Assembly (NCBI GenBank): GCA_944392105.1
Contig: CALXVM010000013.1
Coordinates: forward strand, 1-53,906
Length of the DNA: 53,906 nucleotides
Direction: 5' to 3'
Source of the DNA: an uncultured Clostridia bacterium
Lineage (GTDB): Bacteria; Bacillota; Clostridia; TANB77; CAG-508
Shown here: positions 1-9,687 of the stretch, one piece after another
Numbering within the stretch: the stretch's first letter is position 1
How the letters are laid out: each line of letters starts with the position of its first letter
The notes under the pieces: model-generated
What the model saw: the letters and a program-made list of their open reading frames with translations, nothing else
The model's database searches: none
What the model was told of the DNA's origin: nothing
Position numbers and translations under genes: made by a program

Positions 1-166
1 TAATATAGCAAGCTAAACTTAATGCTACAAATTTAATATAACAAACTAAATTTAATGCCACAAATTTAATATAGCAAGCTAAACTTAATGCTACAAATTT
101 AATATAACAAACTAAATTTAATGCCACAAATTTAATATAGCAAACTAAACTTAATATTAAGTAAAA
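1..166. repeat. 33-bp tandem repeat array, about five units
   Basis: A 33-bp unit starting AATATAGCAAGCTAAAC begins at 2, 35, 68, 101 and 134. Two variants alternate (AGCAAGC...GCTAC and AACAAAC...GCCAC), giving a 66-bp higher-order period. The last unit decays after about 25 bp and the first is cut by the window edge, so the array continues to the left. All three forward frames have stops in each unit. One minus-strand frame is open through the whole array and would read an 11-residue period (KFVALSLACYI / KFVALNLVCYI), but it has no ATG. Confidence 0.9.
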
Positions 167-268
167 AATTAATTAAGCATAAAAATAATATTTTAAATAT
201 AAAAATTAATAAAAAATATAGGTAGTGCAGGAAATAAAAGCATTACTAAAAAAGAAAGAGGAAAGTAA

Positions 269-1081
269 ATGAAAGTATTTTTAAGAATTTTATTAGTTAT
301 AGCAATTATTATAGTAATAGCAGGAATAGGATATGTAGGTTATGGATTTTATCAAAAAATAACAGTAGAAGAAAAAAATCCAATCGCTACAATGGAAGTT
401 GAAGGATATGGAACAATAAAAATAGAGTTATATCCAGATATGGCTCCAAACACTGTAACAAACTTTATTAGACTTGCTAATAGAGGATTTTATGATGGAC
501 TAACTTTTCATAGAGTAGTTCCAGACTTTATGATTCAAGGTGGAGATAAAAATGGAGATGGAACAGGAACTCCAAAATTAAGTGATATTGAAGACAATGT
601 GGCAGAAGATAAAGAATACTGTATTCCAGGAGAATTTATTGCAAATGGGTATACTCAAAACACATTAAAACATGAAAAAGGTGTTATATCTATGGCAAGG
701 TCTGACTATAGTCAAACAGATTCTTCTTTATTAGAAGAAGGCTATAATTCAGCAGGCTCACAATTTTTTATAATGACAGAAGATAATAGCTCATTAGATG
801 GATTATATGCAGCATTTGGTAAAGTTATAGAAGGCATGGATATAGTTGAAAAAATTGCTAATGTAGAAGTTACTTATAGAAGTAGTGACTTATCAGAAGG
901 AGAAGAAGCTCCAAAAGATGAAGAAGGAAATGAGCTAGATGCAGATAGACCAGTAGATCCACCAGTAATAAAAAGTTTAAGAGTTGAAACATATGGAATA
1001 GATTATGGTGTTCCAGAAACAAATGATGTATTTGACTACTATACATGGTTAATGAATACATATTACGGATATAGTTCATAG
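269..1081 (+). CDS. membrane-anchored cyclophilin-type peptidyl-prolyl isomerase
   Basis: Catalyses cis-trans isomerisation of Xaa-Pro bonds, here probably outside the membrane. Residues 5-29 form one N-terminal hydrophobic segment with no lipobox Cys, so it is either a signal anchor or an uncleaved signal. The cyclophilin domain spans about 40-240. It has FHRVVPDFMIQGGD at 80-93, containing the Arg and Gln that match the active-site Arg and Gln of human cyclophilin A, followed by GSQFFI. The Trp that marks cyclosporin-sensitive cyclophilins is Leu here (LDGLYAAFGKV). There is an acidic insert near 207-225 and a Tyr-rich tail. The start follows GAAAGAGGAAAG. pgsA begins 10 bp after the stop, so the two are probably co-transcribed. 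Confidence 0.93.
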   Translation: MKVFLRILLVIAIIIVIAGIGYVGYGFYQKITVEEKNPIATMEVEGYGTIKIELYPDMAPNTVTNFIRLANRGFYDGLTFHRVVPDFMIQGGDKNGDGTGTPKLSDIEDNVAEDKEYCIPGEFIANGYTQNTLKHEKGVISMARSDYSQTDSSLLEEGYNSAGSQFFIMTEDNSSLDGLYAAFGKVIEGMDIVEKIANVEVTYRSSDLSEGEEAPKDEEGNELDADRPVDPPVIKSLRVETYGIDYGVPETNDVFDYYTWLMNTYYGYSS

Positions 1082-1091
1082 GAGGGTACTC

Positions 1092-1688
1092 ATGAATTTA
1101 GCAAATAAGCTTACAATTTTAAGGATGGTTTTAGTTCCTATAATTGTAATAATACCATTTTTTAATATAAGTGGAAGTCTATGGGGCGTGCCACTAACCT
1201 ACATAATAATGGATATTATATTTATAATAGGTTCATGTACAGATAAATTAGATGGATATATTGCAAGAAGTAGAAATCAGGTAACTACATTTGGAAAATT
1301 TTTAGATCCAATAGCAGATAAAATTTTAGTTATAACAGCTATGGTATTACTTGTTCAATATAAAGGTCTTCCAGCTTGGATACCTGTTATTGTAATTGCA
1401 AGAGAATTTATTGTTTCTGGATATAGACTAATTGCAGTAGAAAAGGATGGAAAAGTAGTTGCAGCAAGTATATGGGGAAAATTAAAAACTGCAACGCAAA
1501 TGGTTGCTATAGCTTTACTATTTCTTGATGCAAATCCATTTGGAGCAATATTTAGTGGAAATTTAACAGGTGGGGCTTTTGTATTTAATCTAATAACTAC
1601 AGTACTAATGAGCATTTCTGTTATAGCAACTATATTTTCTGGAATAGATTATTTAAAAAATGGGAAAGATTTATTTAAAGATAGATAA
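1092..1688 (+). CDS. pgsA: CDP-diacylglycerol--glycerol-3-phosphate 3-phosphatidyltransferase
   Basis: Makes phosphatidylglycerophosphate from CDP-diacylglycerol and glycerol-3-phosphate, the committed step to phosphatidylglycerol and cardiolipin. The complete CDP-alcohol phosphotransferase motif D-x2-D-G-x2-A-R-x8-G-x3-D-x3-D is present: D51, D54, G55, A58, R59, G68, D72 and D76. Several hydrophobic helices surround it, and 198 aa is the usual PgsA length. GGAGGGT lies just before the ATG. The gene follows the cyclophilin by 10 bp. Confidence 0.95.
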   Translation: MNLANKLTILRMVLVPIIVIIPFFNISGSLWGVPLTYIIMDIIFIIGSCTDKLDGYIARSRNQVTTFGKFLDPIADKILVITAMVLLVQYKGLPAWIPVIVIAREFIVSGYRLIAVEKDGKVVAASIWGKLKTATQMVAIALLFLDANPFGAIFSGNLTGGAFVFNLITTVLMSISVIATIFSGIDYLKNGKDLFKDR

Positions 1689-1809
1689 AAAAGAAATTTC
1701 TTATAATATAAAAAATAGCATAATTTAGTATCAATTATTAATACTTACATAGTGATAAAGTTAGTTAATATATGTGAAAACATTAATTTAATATTATGTT
1801 GCAACTTAG

Positions 1810-3915
<2,106 letters not shown>

Positions 3916-3924
<9 letters not shown>

Positions 3925-4074
3925 AACTACAGCAGGTGCTATTAAGCAGAATATAGAAATAATTATCATACTTATTCCTGCGACTTTATTTTGATTTTCT
4001 TTAATTTCATATATGCCATAGATAAATAATCTTAAAAAGATGTATAGTGAAAGCAAAATGATAATTACTAACAT
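3916..4074 (-). CDS. small two-TM protein, candidate D subunit of the germinant receptor
   Basis: Encodes 52 aa starting MLVIIILLSLY with two hydrophobic helices joined by a short charged loop (YEIKENQNK). An in-frame ATG lies eight codons further upstream. The start at 4074 is preferred because AAGGAGGAAG sits just before it and overlaps the end of gerKC, implying translational coupling. Small two-TM proteins encoded after the A, B and C genes are known in some Bacillus ger operons (D proteins that modulate germination). That role here is inferred from size, topology and position only. The protein ends inside the palindromic repeat. Confidence 0.65.
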
Positions 4075-4087
4075 ATTTTCTTCCTCC

Positions 4088-5323
4088 TTAAGTTTCAATT
4101 AATAACTGACCAGATTTAAGTTCACTATTTATATTTATATCAAAAAATGAATTTTTGTATTTTTCTAGCCAATTATAATTTATCCAATCATCCCAAGTTA
4201 AAAATTGATGTATTGCAGTTCTTCCGAATCCAACAATATCTGATTTGAATTCCTTGGCTGTTTTATATAAGTAATCTGTCATGTTTTGTTTCATATACAC
4301 ATTAACAGCGTCTTGAATTTTCTTTAAGTTTTCTTCGGAAAAATAATTTACGTTTTCGCTCATAGATATTAACTGACAAGAAATGTTGAAATCAAGCTTA
4401 ATAAATGGATTGCCGTTTACAAGATTAACTTCTATTTTTACAGGTGAATCTGTACTTAAGCGTAAATCTATTGTATCAGATACATTTAACGGATTAGGAA
4501 TTGTAATGTTACAATATTTTAGATTGTTACTTGCTAAAAGATGACAAATTGTTTCTATGTTATTTAATTCACCAACAAGTTTATCTTCTACAAACACCGC
4601 AAGTCCCGTGTTTTCTATTCCAGGGTCTTCGGAGTCAATTGGAGCTTGTCCTGCAACGTATTTTCCGGATTCCTGCTCTGAATTTGCACTAGCATGTGAT
4701 GCATCTTTATTTACAGCTCCTAAAATAGCTGATGCATTTTTTCTAGTATTTTGTATGTCATAGAAAAACTGACTAATAGATATGTCTTGTGTGTAACCTG
4801 TGTATTCACTTGAATTTTGAATGGTTTCATAATATCTAGCAGATAGTTTTTCTAATTTGGAACTAGCACTTTGCAAAAATTCTTTAGCTTCGCATTTGGA
4901 CACAACGATGCTTGCAGTAGGACGTATTTGAACAGAGTTTATTAATGTATATATGACATCTGAAACACCTGTAGAAGCAAATTCCTCCGAAAATACTATG
5001 ACTCTAGTATGTGCTAAGTTAATTTTTTTACTTAAATAGTTGTTAATTAAATTTATTCCATCATTTATGTCGCTACACTCTACAGAATATACAATTGCTT
5101 CTGAAGATTGCGATGAACCAGAGCCACTAGAAGGGCTATTTGTAGAAGAAAACTGCAAACTTAATTGCATAGAGGAATTTTTACCTACATCAAGACCAAT
5201 TGCTATAGCATATGAAAGTTTATCTATGTTGCTCGAATAAGAAGAGCTAGAAAAAATTGCTACAAGTAAAAGTAAAATTACGGCTATAATTATAAAAAAT
5301 TTATTTAATGTTTGCTTTTCCAT
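4088..5323 (-). CDS. gerKC: Ger(x)C family spore germination protein, without lipobox cysteine
   Basis: C subunit of a nutrient germinant receptor on the spore inner membrane. The N-terminal helix (about 8-25) is followed by a segment ending YAIAIGLDVGK that matches the start of the family (normally C-W-D-..-VGIGID). A long C-terminal domain follows with the Ger(x)C pattern of alternating strands and helices. Family members are normally lipoproteins. Here the expected Cys after the hydrophobic stretch is absent (FSSSSYSS), so the protein may be held by an uncleaved N-terminal helix. A Ser/Asn-rich insert lies near residues 200-230. It is the third gene of the minus-strand operon. Confidence 0.88.
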   Translation of the reverse strand: MEKQTLNKFFIIIAVILLLLVAIFSSSSYSSNIDKLSYAIAIGLDVGKNSSMQLSLQFSSTNSPSSGSGSSQSSEAIVYSVECSDINDGINLINNYLSKKINLAHTRVIVFSEEFASTGVSDVIYTLINSVQIRPTASIVVSKCEAKEFLQSASSKLEKLSARYYETIQNSSEYTGYTQDISISQFFYDIQNTRKNASAILGAVNKDASHASANSEQESGKYVAGQAPIDSEDPGIENTGLAVFVEDKLVGELNNIETICHLLASNNLKYCNITIPNPLNVSDTIDLRLSTDSPVKIEVNLVNGNPFIKLDFNISCQLISMSENVNYFSEENLKKIQDAVNVYMKQNMTDYLYKTAKEFKSDIVGFGRTAIHQFLTWDDWINYNWLEKYKNSFFDININSELKSGQLLIET

Positions 5324-5419
5324 TAATTTAATTTTGCCTCCTATTTCAATTTTTTTAGATTATCTTTTAAAATTTTTAAATTTCGTTTATTTTTTTATGA
5401 ATTTATATATAAATTCATT

Positions 5420-5534
5420 TAATGTACGTTTCATATAATGAGAGTATAGTATATATTTCTTACCATAAATGAACGCATAGCCTATAATATATTTCTTACC
5501 ATATAATGAGCGTATAGCCTATTATATATTTCTT
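5420..5534. repeat. short direct repeats of about 36 bp between gerKB and gerKC
   Basis: TATATTTCTTACCATA-like words recur at 5452, 5488 and, as a variant, 5525. They are separated by ATGAACGCATAGCCTAT / ATGAGCGTATAGCCTAT, giving two and a half units of 36-37 bp. The array runs up to the gerKB stop codon and occupies an unusually long gap for a ger operon. Confidence 0.7.
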
Positions 5535-6666
5535 ATAAGGGTTTATTTTCAATATTATTAGAGTTAATTATAGTATTTTTTCTATTTACTATTTTGTATT
5601 TAATATTAGCAAATATTAAAATAATTAGACTTAAGAATATTGCTACAATTATATTTGTATATTTAAACACAATATCTTCTAAAAAACGTATCATAGCTAT
5701 ATTATTGGGAATTAATGTAGTCACATACGTTATAGTTGCAAAAGCAAGAACTACAGGAAATTCTTTTTTGGCATTAGTTAGTTTTCTAAATATTACTACT
5801 ATTATAAATAAAACTACAGAAATATAAGAAAGTAGAGCTAATATCCAACTAAATACAAACAATCCATCTATTCTTTGAAAAACTTGCCAATAACTAATAT
5901 CTCTTGATTCTACATATAATGAAGAAATTTCATTTATATTTTCAATAAATGGAAAAGACAATACTAAAGAAGACACGCTTCCTACTATTAAAATGCCAAC
6001 TAAAATGGTACTAACAATAGATACTTTTTTGAAATTTTTACTATCTTTAAGCATCGGCATAATAAAATATAAAATAGCAAGTCCGCTATAGGCGAATATA
6101 TTGGATGCTCCTGTTATAAAAGTTTCTTTTGCTCCAAAACCTAAAATAGGGAAGATCCTATCTAAAGAAAAATCCTGTACATTGGAAAAAGCAATAATTA
6201 ATATTGCAATTCCAACAATAGGAGCTATTATCGAATTACATTTTACAACATCTGAACTTCCATATTTATAAACAAATACAATGCTTGCTAATATTGCTAA
6301 GGTTAATACATATACAGATATATTTTGAAAATATATAATTTCTAAATCTTGTACTATAACTCTAACAGTAGTTGAAAGAATAACAAGAAAATATATAATA
6401 AAGACTATTCCAACAATGACTTTAAGAACTTTTCCACCTAAAAATTCTGATATATCTATAATATCCTTTCCATTAAAGTTACTAAATAATTTTGTTATAA
6501 TAAATACTAGTAAAAGAGCTAATATAAAAACATAAATCATGTTTAAAATTGTTCCAGTACCGGTTTCAGCTATTAGAGTTCGAGGAGTACCCAAGATTAA
6601 ATGATTTGTAACAATAATTAGAATAAGTGCAATTGCTTGAAAGTTACTTATTTGTTTAATTTCCAT
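5533..6666 (-). CDS. gerKB: spore germination permease-like protein (GerAB/GerKB family)
   Basis: B subunit of the germinant receptor, related to amino-acid/polyamine permeases and thought to bind the small-molecule germinant. 377 aa with about ten hydrophobic helices, starting MEIKQISNFQAIALILI. The family hallmark of a short cytoplasmic start followed by paired helices is clear. TCCTCC on the plus strand (an AGGAGGAAAAA-type SD) precedes the ATG. It lies 156 bp after gerKA and 209 bp before gerKC. These are wide gaps for a translationally coupled operon, and the second is filled with direct repeats. Confidence 0.93.
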   Translation of the reverse strand: MEIKQISNFQAIALILIIVTNHLILGTPRTLIAETGTGTILNMIYVFILALLLVFIITKLFSNFNGKDIIDISEFLGGKVLKVIVGIVFIIYFLVILSTTVRVIVQDLEIIYFQNISVYVLTLAILASIVFVYKYGSSDVVKCNSIIAPIVGIAILIIAFSNVQDFSLDRIFPILGFGAKETFITGASNIFAYSGLAILYFIMPMLKDSKNFKKVSIVSTILVGILIVGSVSSLVLSFPFIENINEISSLYVESRDISYWQVFQRIDGLFVFSWILALLSYISVVLFIIVVIFRKLTNAKKEFPVVLAFATITYVTTLIPNNIAMIRFLEDIVFKYTNIIVAIFLSLIILIFANIKYKIVNRKNTIINSNNIENKPL

Positions 6667-6822
6667 TTTTTCCTCCTGCTTTATATTTTAATTTTAGTAT
6701 TATTACTTAATTACTACGATACATTTTGCTGTTTTATTTATGGCAAAAAGTATTGTATACTTATAGCTTTATAGAATAGAATTGTATGATTATAGTTTTA
6801 CATTTACTTAAGTATAGAAATT

Positions 6823-8541
6823 TTAATTGTCTACTTTATATTTCCACTTCATACTAACGCGTTCTTGTTTTCTTGGCCTTTTGGAATTTAAAAAATCTGG
6901 TCTTTTTTCTCTGCTCCAAAATGGTGGCATAAAGTAAGCTTTATTGTTTTTACTAGTTGCAGGTACATAAGGTGCTAAATAAGAAACTCCAAAAGATTTT
7001 AACGAGCATAAAAGTATTAAGTGCCCAAACAAGACAATTCCTATGCCTAAAAATCCAGCCAAAAATCCAGCTATAATATATAAGAACCTTGCAATTCTTA
7101 AATGAAAGCTTAAATAAAAGTCTGGAATAGCAAAAGAAGTAATACCTGTTATAGCTATAATAATAATTAGAATAGGGCTTACAATACTAGCTTCTACAGC
7201 AGCTTGTCCTAATATGAGTGCTCCTATAATACCAATAGTTGTACCAATAGGAGAAGGAACTCTTAAGCTTGCCTCACGGATTAATTCAAAAGATATTTCC
7301 ATTGCCAAAATTTCAACAATAATAGGAAATGGAACAGATTCCCTAGAGGCAACAATGGCGAAAAGCAGCTCTGTTGGAATAATCTCTTGGTGAAAGTTTG
7401 TAATTGCAACATATAACCCAGGCAAAAGCAAAGTAATAAAAAATGCAACCAATCTTACAAATTTAAGCAAATTAGCATACTGAAATTTTAAATTTGGATC
7501 TTCTGCAGAAGAAAGAAAATCTACAAAAACACAAGGCATTATTAATACATAAGGACTGCCATTTACTATAACCACAACTCTTCCAGAAAGAATATGGTTT
7601 GCAGCTTTATCTGGTCTTTCTGTAGAAAGCATTTGAGGAAGACTGCACTTACTGTTATCTTCTATTAGTTGCTCTAATTGGCCAGAAGAAATAATTGTAT
7701 CTATATCCAAATTATTTAATCTATATTTTACTTCTGCGACTAAATCATCATTTGCAATATCCTTCATATAACAAACTGCACATTTAGTTTTAGTAACTTT
7801 ACCAACACTAAGGCTTTCTATAACTAAATTCTCATTATTTACAAATCTACGTATCATAGATGTATTTGTACGAATGGCCTCTGTAAAAGCTTCTTGTGCA
7901 CCACGTATAACAGTTTCGTTTTTAGGAGAGTCAACACCTCTTTGTTTAAAACCCTTAGCATCTATACTAAAAGCAGTATCAATTGTATCTACAAAAAGTA
8001 AGCAATTTCCCATATTAATATCTGGTAAAATGTCGTTAAAAGACTTTTTCTTTTTTACAGCATTTTGAGGAACAAGCGAATTATATATATAATCAACTAA
8101 GTCAAATTTCTTTACTTTTCTAACAGTAATATTATTAGAAATTGCCTCTGATACGACTCTTGTTTCATTTCCATCATAACTATTGGCTCTATTTCGAAGC
8201 ATTAAAGGCTCTAACACGAAGTCATTAATAATTTTCGTATCAACCATACCATCAATATATACTAAAAAAGCACCATATTGTCTATTTCTAGCAGTAAGAG
8301 TAAACTCACGAACCACAATATCGCTATTAATTAAGGTATTGTATTTAACTTTAAGAAAATCTAAATTTACACTCAAAGAAGGAAAAACACTTTCAGGGTC
8401 TTTTTGAGAATTAATTTCATCTGTTTTAACTTCATCAGTACTTTCCACACTTTCTGCACTATTTTCTGGCAGAATAAAGTCATAATGTTCTTCGTTATTA
8501 GGATAAAATGTATTTTTTATTAAAGTAAAAAGCTTATTCAT
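6823..8541 (-). CDS. gerKA: GerA family spore germination protein
   Basis: A subunit of the germinant receptor. The soluble N-terminal half (to about residue 330) carries GRVVVIVNGSPYVLIMP at its end. The membrane half has the typical block LLPGLYVAITNFHQEIIPTE, followed by several helices and a basic tail. 572 aa is a normal length. The ATG has no obvious Shine-Dalgarno sequence. Instead a good SD (GAAAGGAG) about 65 bases upstream serves a four-codon mini-ORF. It is the first gene of a minus-strand A-B-C-D operon. Confidence 0.95.
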   Translation of the reverse strand: MNKLFTLIKNTFYPNNEEHYDFILPENSAESVESTDEVKTDEINSQKDPESVFPSLSVNLDFLKVKYNTLINSDIVVREFTLTARNRQYGAFLVYIDGMVDTKIINDFVLEPLMLRNRANSYDGNETRVVSEAISNNITVRKVKKFDLVDYIYNSLVPQNAVKKKKSFNDILPDINMGNCLLFVDTIDTAFSIDAKGFKQRGVDSPKNETVIRGAQEAFTEAIRTNTSMIRRFVNNENLVIESLSVGKVTKTKCAVCYMKDIANDDLVAEVKYRLNNLDIDTIISSGQLEQLIEDNSKCSLPQMLSTERPDKAANHILSGRVVVIVNGSPYVLIMPCVFVDFLSSAEDPNLKFQYANLLKFVRLVAFFITLLLPGLYVAITNFHQEIIPTELLFAIVASRESVPFPIIVEILAMEISFELIREASLRVPSPIGTTIGIIGALILGQAAVEASIVSPILIIIIAITGITSFAIPDFYLSFHLRIARFLYIIAGFLAGFLGIGIVLFGHLILLCSLKSFGVSYLAPYVPATSKNNKAYFMPPFWSREKRPDFLNSKRPRKQERVSMKWKYKVDN

Positions 8542-9153
8542 AAAATTACTATGGCATATTTAATAATTCAGATAAGAGTAGTTCTCTAACTTGTACATAG
8601 AAGAATTAAATAGCCATAAACTCCTTTCAATGAAATATTTGAATTATGTGTGACTATAAAAAAATTCAATTTGTAAAATATAGGATTAAAAACTTAATAA
8701 AAGTATTTATGAATATTTTTACCCAAAAATAAAAAAATATGTAAAGAGATTGCTAAAAGTAAAATGTTGAGACAAATAAATGATAATTATTAATAAAGAA
8801 GTAAGACTAAAAAGCTATAATGTAATAAAAACGTAAACAAATTGTAAAGAAAAAATAAAATATATAGTATTTACAAATACCTTATTTAAAAGTATAATAA
8901 TTTTGAAATAGTATAATTTGTCGAATTTTATACATAATAAATAAAAAATGAAATTTGGAAATTGGGACCAGATCCAAATTTCCTGATTTGGGAAAAAAAG
9001 GACAGATCAGATAACTATATTTTATTTTTATAACAAGAAATAGGCTATAAACCAATAGACTTGCCTGTAATTAATGAGGCAAAGAAAAAAAGAAAAGCAA
9101 ATTACAATAAATAGTTGGTATTACTTAAAAAGTAGAAATGAGGAGTAAACAGA
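8542..9153. other. intergenic region between divergent gerKA and the 9154 gene
   Basis: About 610 bases, very AT-rich. It holds the gerKA leader with a minus-strand mini-ORF (8606-8617, Met-Ala-Ile-stop) behind AAAGGAG, and a decayed copy of the GGGACAGGTC palindromic repeat (8957-9010). A short open frame with no start follows (about 9034-9114), ending LPVINEAKKKRKANYNK. That may be the tail of a lost gene, but it cannot be assigned. I see no confident sigma-G promoter for the ger operon. Confidence 0.5.
8957..9010. repeat. palindromic repeat (GGGACAGGTC family), decayed copy 2
   Basis: Reads GGAAATTGGGACCAGATCC, then AAATTTCC, then TTTGGGAAAAAAAGGACAG. It keeps the order of the family (GGAAATT, GGAC-GGTC core, GGGAAAAAA, GGACAG), but the arms no longer match perfectly. 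Confidence 0.75.
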
Positions 9154-9675
9154 ATGATAAGGAAAGACAATATAGTAAAAATTATAGTAGCAATAATACT
9201 TATAGTGGGGGCAATAGTTCTACTAGCAAATAATACAATTAAATGGAGTGGAAATAATAACGAGAGTTTGAATAGTGCTTTAAATGTGGAAAACATAGAA
9301 GATACAAATTATTTACAAGATGTGGGAAATACGGTTAATCCATATGTAGAAAAGCAAGAAGATGGTCAAATAGAAAATAATAGTCCTGAGTTAAAAAGGG
9401 AAAAGCAATTTAAAGAAATAGAAATAAACAATATAAAGTTTGTATATAATCCAGGAAATAAAATGACAACGATAACAGCAGATTTAAAAAATGTAGGAAC
9501 GGAAGAACAAAAACAAGAAATAGTGGAAATAAGAATAATAGGGCAAAATGGAGAAGAATTAGCAAGAATAGAAGCATTAATACCAAATATAAAGCAAGGA
9601 GAAACAAAAATATTGAGATGTAGTGCAACAGCGGATTTATCAAATGCAAAAGATTTTGAAATAATACAAAAATAG
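9154..9675 (+). CDS. membrane-anchored extracellular protein with FxLYD-like domain
   Basis: 173 aa. One N-terminal hydrophobic helix (about 8-27) is followed by an Asn/Glu-rich linker and then a beta-rich domain from about 88: EINNIKFVYNPGNKMTTITADLKN, a polar turn, then VEIRIIGQNGEELARIEALIPN and KQGETKILRC. This strand order, with a conserved-looking LKNVG turn and a G-Q/E-T-K step, resembles the FxLYD/DUF3426 beta-sandwich type. That is an impression, not a match I can verify. TGAGGAGT precedes the ATG. The pilin-like variable gene starts 12 bp downstream, so this protein probably works with it at the cell surface. Confidence 0.6.
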   Translation: MIRKDNIVKIIVAIILIVGAIVLLANNTIKWSGNNNESLNSALNVENIEDTNYLQDVGNTVNPYVEKQEDGQIENNSPELKREKQFKEIEINNIKFVYNPGNKMTTITADLKNVGTEEQKQEIVEIRIIGQNGEELARIEALIPNIKQGETKILRCSATADLSNAKDFEIIQK

Positions 9676-9687
9676 GAGAGTGTAGAG

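Noticed and set aside
1..166. Minus-strand gene across the 33-bp repeats
   Set aside because: Open but lacks an ATG and SD within the window; the repeat alone can explain the open frame.
9034..9114. Short open stretch ending LPVINEAKKKRKANYNK
   Set aside because: No start codon and no recognisable family; may be the tail of a lost gene, but cannot be supported.
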